From assembly GCA_003136915.1 (NCBI GenBank), contig PLEB01000109.1, positions 1-19,002 of the forward strand: 19,002 nt of DNA, written 5' to 3'. Source of the stretch: Chitinophagaceae bacterium (GTDB taxonomy: Bacteria > Bacteroidota > Bacteroidia > Chitinophagales > Chitinophagaceae). Position 1 is the stretch's first letter, and every line of letters begins with the position of its first letter. Of the stretch, positions 16,201-19,002 are shown piece after piece. The notes under the pieces were generated by a model that worked only from the letters and a program-made list of their open reading frames with translations, searched no databases and was not told the DNA's origin. Position numbers and translations under genes: made by a program.

Positions 16201-17050
16201 AATTACTTCTTCCTTTAGCCTGATCTCAGAGAAAATGCGGGAAGTGAATTTGAGCAAGACCAACGAAGCCATCGAATGGAAAAAAAATGACGAGATCGGC
16301 GGCCTGATCAGGGAATACAACCGCATGGTGGCCCAACTGGAGGAAAGCGCCGCCGCGCTGGCAAAGAGTGAACGCGAGGGTGCCTGGAGGGAAATGGCGA
16401 GGCAGGTGGCACACGAGATCAAGAACCCGCTTACACCGATGAAGCTGAGTATCCAATACCTGCAGAAAGCCAACAACAGCGATGCCGGGAATGTAAAGGA
16501 ACTTACAGCCAACGTGGCAAAGACCCTGGTGGAACAGATCGATCACTTGTCAAAGATCGCGGCAGATTTCTCGCAGTTTGCCAATATCGGAAATCCGCGA
16601 AAGGAAATCGTTGACCTCCATGAAATGCTTTTTTCACTCGTCTCCTTATATGAAACTATGGAGAACATGCTTTTTAAATGGGTCCCTGTTCGTGAAAAGG
16701 TGATGGTGAATGCAGACAAGACACAGCTGAACCGCCTGTTCACCAACCTGCTGCAGAATGCATTTGAGGCCTGTCATGAAAAGGAAATATGTGTGATCAG
16801 TGTGAGCGAGGAATTGATCGGAGACCGAATCCGGATTAAGATAACCGACAACGGAGAAGGAATTCCGGAACAAATGCAGTCCAAGATATTCATACCTAAT
16901 TTTACTACGAAGTCATCCGGTACTGGCCTCGGACTTGCCATGAGCAAAACCATCGTGGAGCAAGCTAAGGGCAGCATCTGGTTTGAAACATCGGAGCATG
17001 ATGGAAGCACTTTTTATGTTGAACTGCCACTTGCGAGGGTTGATAGTTGA
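13292..17050 (+). CDS. Large multi-pass sensor histidine kinase with NtrY-like core (orphan)
   Basis: This 1252-residue membrane kinase has about 12 predicted membrane helices. Helix 1 (13-33) is followed by an extracytoplasmic region (to about 212). A cluster of helices lies between 214 and 481, then a second large loop (about 485-720), two helices (about 723-745 and 772-795), a third sensory region and a last helix (952-970). HAMP follows (about 971-1022), then the phosphoacceptor in VAHEIKNPLTPMKLS with His1041, the N-box NLLQNAFEA (Asn1156), G1 DNGEGIP (Asp1186) and FTTKSSGTGLGLAMS. The HEIKNPLTP form is that of NtrY-type kinases. All catalytic motifs are intact. No response regulator is adjacent. 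The TTG start at 13292 overlaps the mazG stop as TTGA; an in-frame stop lies upstream, and the alternative ATG at 13337 would cut into helix 1 and lose the basic KKFFRR stretch. A terminator spans its stop codon. Confidence 0.92.
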   Translation: MIAFLKKFFRRNVYLMLAGIVLFFAAYLINIYLSGSSTTRILRNSIESFLQERESDFQKLLKDENLIRRLSDKNYSRTDLDNLMDKQYGILIYEQNHPFSEHLTFWSDQSSVLPDSMLLKADGNYFANLSNGQFEIIKHSFEVVPYPLTVFALIPLRWQYYISPENLKPEFVGFPSADNRVRISLTQTPFPVKNLEGETLFYLQKTESYHAAKYSLVLLLVVFIAVLVLLVIVHNMAHAIAEKYGRIAGILFLGITILIFRTISYSSPEILHLRQYELFDPTIYGSNFVLRSLGDLLINALLFCWLVLFVRQEIGEWVFPQFRSFWKRWLVIVCAMGILVGITFLFADIVQSLVADARISFNVTNFFSLTIYSIVSFIILAALALSYFFFTQILLRIVRGLIEKNILLVFILVATIGLSFLTFHSETAVVELDIYALIWLLCYLWLMMRNLFSGLHYQLNVSEILFWMFIFSSSISVIIIFENRKIELEQRKSFADRLAEQIDPTSERLVNMSLIYFDNDFLLREFDRFRNPADNHFLKDSLINNNFSAYLSKYDTKIYTYDSAEKPLFNQVPVSFDTLNTVFKLQGKPTTIPNLMYYEKSYDKFSYIYKKVIQHPSGKIVGYLFVQAEPRSYKSDGLVPRLTQQRKEFLPEYSPVYSYAIYSNNELVTYYNNYPFPTQLDDSMIPKKDFYQRKNNGYDELWHSISDDKVIVIAKKDNLVIEAITLFSYLFSAFLILVALFWFSSVLIQTGLHWQQLKEYLQLNIRSQIHTTIIFVSLFLFLVIGVSTIFFLINRYNRNNQDRLSASLKVMAGEIESRLAQYQRGDLSVNPILSVPLADLEKMINTTAEIHNADINLYDLAGNLIVSSNPFIYTKGILSEQMNPLAYFYMNRLNSVEFFNQEKMGGISFQSIYCPVRIGKGHASAYLNIPSFNTEDELNDEISRFLVTIMNLNVFIFLIAGTIALFLTNRITSSFSLISEKMREVNLSKTNEAIEWKKNDEIGGLIREYNRMVAQLEESAAALAKSEREGAWREMARQVAHEIKNPLTPMKLSIQYLQKANNSDAGNVKELTANVAKTLVEQIDHLSKIAADFSQFANIGNPRKEIVDLHEMLFSLVSLYETMENMLFKWVPVREKVMVNADKTQLNRLFTNLLQNAFEACHEKEICVISVSEELIGDRIRIKITDNGEGIPEQMQSKIFIPNFTTKSSGTGLGLAMSKTIVEQAKGSIWFETSEHDGSTFYVELPLARVDS

Positions 17051-17072
17051 TGGTCAACCGTCAACCTTTTTT
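17038..17072 (+). terminator. Intrinsic terminator formed by the two convergent gene ends
   Basis: GGTTGATAGTTGA (17038-17050) pairs with TCAACCGTCAACC (17054-17066), 11 of 13 as Watson-Crick pairs with one G.U and one A.C, around a 3-base loop TGG. Six Ts follow (17067-17072). The left arm contains the kinase's TGA stop and the right arm contains the stop of the opposite gene, so the loop is the whole intergenic gap. The T-run is only on the plus-strand side, so it should stop kinase transcription rather than polX transcription. Confidence 0.75.
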
Positions 17073-18718
17073 GCCACAAATTTCTTCATCTGTTCCAATG
17101 AGAAGCTGCTCAAATTTTGTTCAGCCCTCAGCCCGCCTTTCTGTGCTGCCAGCACGCCATAATGAATATCGTGATAGCCTGTAACGGAATGCGCATCGGG
17201 ATCTATGGAGATCAGGACATTCTTCTGTAATGCGTAATCGATCCAGCGCCATTCAAGATCAAGCCGGCGCGGGTGCGCATTGAGTTCGATGACCACCTTA
17301 TGCTCAGCGCAGGCCTCAATCAACCTTTGATGATCTACAGGATAACCTGGACGGCTGAGTAACAACCGGCCCGTGGGATGACCCAGGATGCGTGTATGGG
17401 GATTTTCTATTGCGCGAAGCAGCCGGTTCATGGCCTTTTCTTCCGTCATCTTCAGGTTTGAATGAACAGATGCAATCACCAGGTCAAAAGTTTTCAGGAT
17501 CTGGTCGCTATAGTCGAGGTTGCCATCGTTGAGGATATCACTCTCAATGCTTTTAAAAATATGAAAGGGCGCAAATTGAAGGTTGAGCTCATCAATATAG
17601 TGGTGTTGCTCACGGAGACGTTCTTCAGAAAGCCCGTTGGCATAAAAAGCCGACTTGCTATGGTCACTGATCACGAGGTATTCAAATCCCTGCTCGATGC
17701 AGGCTTTCGCCATTTGTTCGATGGTCTGGGATCCATCGCTCCAGTTGCTGTGGCTATGGATGATGCCCTTGATATCGGAAGTCTGAATAAGAGGTAAAAG
17801 ATTCAGTGATTTGTCCAGGATGGACGGATCTTCACGCAATGCCGACGGAATGAAAGAAATGCCGGCTTCATGAAAAATGGATTCTTCAGAAGTCGGGTTG
17901 GCAACCTGAGGAAATCTTTTCTTCCACGCATCAAGAAAAGCTTCGCTGGCGCTGGTTTCAAATAGTCTTGAATAAAATGTTTCGGACGGAACGCAGTGGA
18001 ATTTCAGCGAAATATGCTCTCCGCCCGAGACGGTCAGGATTTCGTTCGCGCTTTGAGTCACCGACAATTCCAGTGTTGATAAATAAGAAGAAAGATCTGC
18101 CTGTGGTATGCTGCAGACCCATTCCGGCTGATCAACGATTTCAAGTTGTCTGCGGAATAAACCTGTGATTGCAATCAGGTGCTGCGGAAACGATTCCCGG
18201 AGATTTTTATTAACGAGATGGACATAACCTTCCACTTCGGCGAAGAGAAAACTTCCCTGATTCTTTAAATAGAACGAAATAGTGTCCCGAATATTATTCT
18301 GCGTCTTCTCGCCGAACCCTTTGTACAGGAGCAGACGGTTTTCGTTGCACGCATACATCAATTCGCCGATGGATTCGATTTCCATCTCCTTCCAGACTGT
18401 GGAAATCTTTTTTGGACCCAGACCCTTGATTTTGAGCATTTCGATGACACCAGGGGGTGTTTTTTGAATTATCTCCCGAAGTTGGCCCAACCCGCCGGTC
18501 TCTACAATTTCAACGATTTGCTTGCCGATACTCGATCCGATGCCTTTGATCGAGATGATTTTTTCGTGTGGAACCAGGGTAAGGTCCTCGGTTAATTTAT
18601 CGATGTTGAAAGCTGCAACTGCATAGGATTTTGTTTTAAAGGAGTTCTCTCCGTGGATGTCCATGAGTTTGGCGAGGAGAGAAAAACTCTCAGCTATGTA
18701 AGCATTGTCAACCGCCAT
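17054..18718 (-). CDS. polX: PolX-family protein: HhH plus PHP exonuclease, polymerase active site lost
   Basis: This 554-residue protein has the bacterial PolX layout. An 8-kDa-like N-terminal domain includes GENSFKTKSYAVAA (23-36). Helix-hairpin-helix segments follow (IKGIGSSIGKQI 57-68, IKGLGPKKI 97-105, YKGFGEKT 132-139), then a palm-like region (about 155-270) and a C-terminal PHP domain. The PHP metal ligands look complete: HSHSNWSDG (His321, His323, Asp328), SDH (351-353), ESD (392-394), SVHS (417-420), GHPTGR (446-451), ELNAHPRRLDL (478-488) and DPDAH (506-510). The palm motif GS.RRG.E...D.D reads GLFRRQLEIVDQPE (186-199): Gln197 and Glu199 replace the two catalytic Asp, and Lys239 appears to replace the third. 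I therefore predict a DNA repair 3'-5' exonuclease or AP-site-processing enzyme without polymerase activity. Length is close to usual (about 570). It stands alone on its strand. Confidence 0.92.
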   Translation of the reverse strand: MAVDNAYIAESFSLLAKLMDIHGENSFKTKSYAVAAFNIDKLTEDLTLVPHEKIISIKGIGSSIGKQIVEIVETGGLGQLREIIQKTPPGVIEMLKIKGLGPKKISTVWKEMEIESIGELMYACNENRLLLYKGFGEKTQNNIRDTISFYLKNQGSFLFAEVEGYVHLVNKNLRESFPQHLIAITGLFRRQLEIVDQPEWVCSIPQADLSSYLSTLELSVTQSANEILTVSGGEHISLKFHCVPSETFYSRLFETSASEAFLDAWKKRFPQVANPTSEESIFHEAGISFIPSALREDPSILDKSLNLLPLIQTSDIKGIIHSHSNWSDGSQTIEQMAKACIEQGFEYLVISDHSKSAFYANGLSEERLREQHHYIDELNLQFAPFHIFKSIESDILNDGNLDYSDQILKTFDLVIASVHSNLKMTEEKAMNRLLRAIENPHTRILGHPTGRLLLSRPGYPVDHQRLIEACAEHKVVIELNAHPRRLDLEWRWIDYALQKNVLISIDPDAHSVTGYHDIHYGVLAAQKGGLRAEQNLSSFSLEQMKKFVAKKVDG

Positions 18719-18745
18719 GGGCTTGAGTTTGAGAAGATGAAGGCA

Positions 18746-18753
18746 CGAAGATA
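18746..18753 (-). promoter_or_regulatory. Possible -7 promoter element of polX
   Basis: The minus strand reads TATCTTCG, one base from TAnnTTTG, 27 bases before the polX ATG. It lies immediately after the terminator of the upstream lysine-rich gene, where a new promoter is needed if termination is efficient. It is weak on sequence alone. Confidence 0.3.
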
Positions 18754-18755
18754 CT

Positions 18756-18792
18756 AAAACAAAAAGTCCCCCGGAATGTTCCGGAGGACTTT
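18756..18792 (-). terminator. Strong intrinsic terminator of the lysine-rich small gene
   Basis: On the minus strand a 14-bp stem (AAAGUCCUCCGGAA / UUCCGGGGGACUUU, one U.G pair) closes a 2-base CA loop (a 4-base loop if the last pair opens) and runs into UUUUUGUUUU. It begins 27 bases after the stop of the 32-codon gene. On the plus strand the U.G pair becomes C.A and the following sequence is GATATTTT, so it is oriented for minus-strand transcripts. Confidence 0.85.
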
Positions 18793-18819
18793 GATATTTT
18801 CAGCCAACTAAGGAAGAAA

Positions 18820-18918
18820 TTATTTCTTCTTTGCAGACTTCTTAGCAGCTTTCTTTTTCGGAGCTGCTTTCTTTTTTGGAGCTGCTTTTTTCTTAGCCGC
18901 TTTTTTTGCTGTTGCCAT
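18820..18918 (-). CDS. 32-residue lysine/alanine-rich histone-H1-tail-like protein
   Basis: An ATG at 18916-18918 opens a 32-codon frame ending in TAA. The product begins MATAKKAAKKKAAP and continues with KKKAAP units to KKSAKKK. It has 16 Lys, 11 Ala, 2 Pro and no acidic or aromatic residue. The composition and the tandem KKKAAP units match the C-terminal tails of histone H1 and bacterial H1-like nucleoid proteins, so it probably binds DNA or RNA non-specifically; that is inference. Support for a real gene comes from a strong terminator 27 bases after the stop, a sensible start preceded by an AT-rich leader, and codon-level variation (AAA/AAG, GCA/GCT/GCG) within the repeat that keeps the amino acids. 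Homologous short proteins occur in Bacteroidota, often overlooked because of length. Confidence 0.75.
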   Translation of the reverse strand: MATAKKAAKKKAAPKKKAAPKKKAAKKSAKKK

Positions 18919-18941
18919 TGTTTGTAGAATTTAAATGGTTA

Positions 18942-18955
18942 GTAAACTAATTTAC
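18942..18955. promoter_or_regulatory. Promoter-like box inside an inverted repeat upstream of the lysine-rich gene
   Basis: GTAAA-CTAA-TTTAC (18942-18955) is a 5-bp inverted repeat. On the minus strand it includes TAGTTTAC (18942-18949), which resembles TAnnTTTG with two differences, 23 bases before the ATG. A second AT-rich inverted repeat, AATTC-TTTA-GAATT (18970-18983), lies further upstream. Position suggests a promoter and possible operator; the sequence match is modest. Confidence 0.3.
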
Positions 18956-19002
18956 GTAGTAAAAATAGAAATTCTTTAGAATTATCCAAAAGTTTTTTTG
19001 AA

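Noticed and set aside
13337..17050. ATG at codon 16 as the kinase start
   Set aside because: It would begin inside the first membrane helix and drop the basic KKFFRR flank. The TTG that overlaps the mazG stop fits the gene arrangement better, although this is not proven.
1..19002. Search for defence, phage, IS, integrase, tRNA, rRNA or biosynthetic cluster signatures
   Set aside because: None was seen. All large frames are accounted for by ordinary chromosomal families.

Overview
The window comes from a Bacteroidota chromosome, most likely a Chitinophagales-type soil or freshwater bacterium. The signs are a C-terminal type IX secretion (T9SS) sorting domain with a YPNP motif, PKD-rich secreted proteins, predicted promoters of the Bacteroidota form TAnnTTTG, an almost complete absence of Shine-Dalgarno sequences, and a DUF3667-type membrane protein. 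No rRNA, tRNA, IS element, phage gene or CRISPR array was seen. The assignment below phylum level is inference.

Layout, left to right. (1) 1-1401, minus strand: the N-terminal two thirds of an M13 (neprilysin/PepO-like) metallopeptidase lipoprotein, cut by the window edge before its catalytic HExxH domain. (2) 1539-6262, plus strand: a compact efflux operon, made of a TetR-family repressor, a TolC-type outer-membrane factor, an EmrA/HlyD-type periplasmic adaptor and an EmrB-type DHA2 MFS pump. A palindromic operator overlaps the predicted promoter, so the operon is probably autorepressed and drug-inducible. It ends in a strong hairpin that also serves the convergent gene. (3) 6337-10179, minus strand: a 1280-residue secreted protein with a beta-helix-like N-terminus, eight tandem PKD domains and a T9SS sorting domain. 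(4) 10180-10496: the only gene-free stretch above 300 bases. It holds a promoter-like box, direct repeats and several hairpins, including a compact element that may be a dispersed intergenic repeat. (5) 10497-11336, minus strand: a small exported YD-like protein of unknown function. (6) 11421-17050, plus strand: a tight three-gene run of a DUF3667 zinc-ribbon membrane protein, the nucleotide house-cleaning enzyme MazG and a 1252-residue multi-pass NtrY-like sensor histidine kinase. Two of the three genes appear to start with TTG. (7) 17054-18718, minus strand: a PolX-family protein whose polymerase active site has been lost while its PHP exonuclease site is intact. (8) 18820-18918, minus strand: a 32-codon lysine/alanine-rich histone-H1-tail-like gene with its own terminator.

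How the genes work together. Only two groups look like functional units. The efflux operon encodes a complete tripartite pump with its regulator. The DUF3667-mazG-kinase run is translationally coupled at mazG/kinase and may link envelope sensing to nucleotide hygiene, but that link is inference. I found no obvious defence, biosynthetic or mobile system. The more unusual signals are the dead-polymerase PolX, a terminator built from the two stop-codon regions of convergent genes, the small lysine-rich gene, and the structured intergenic element near 10.4 kb.
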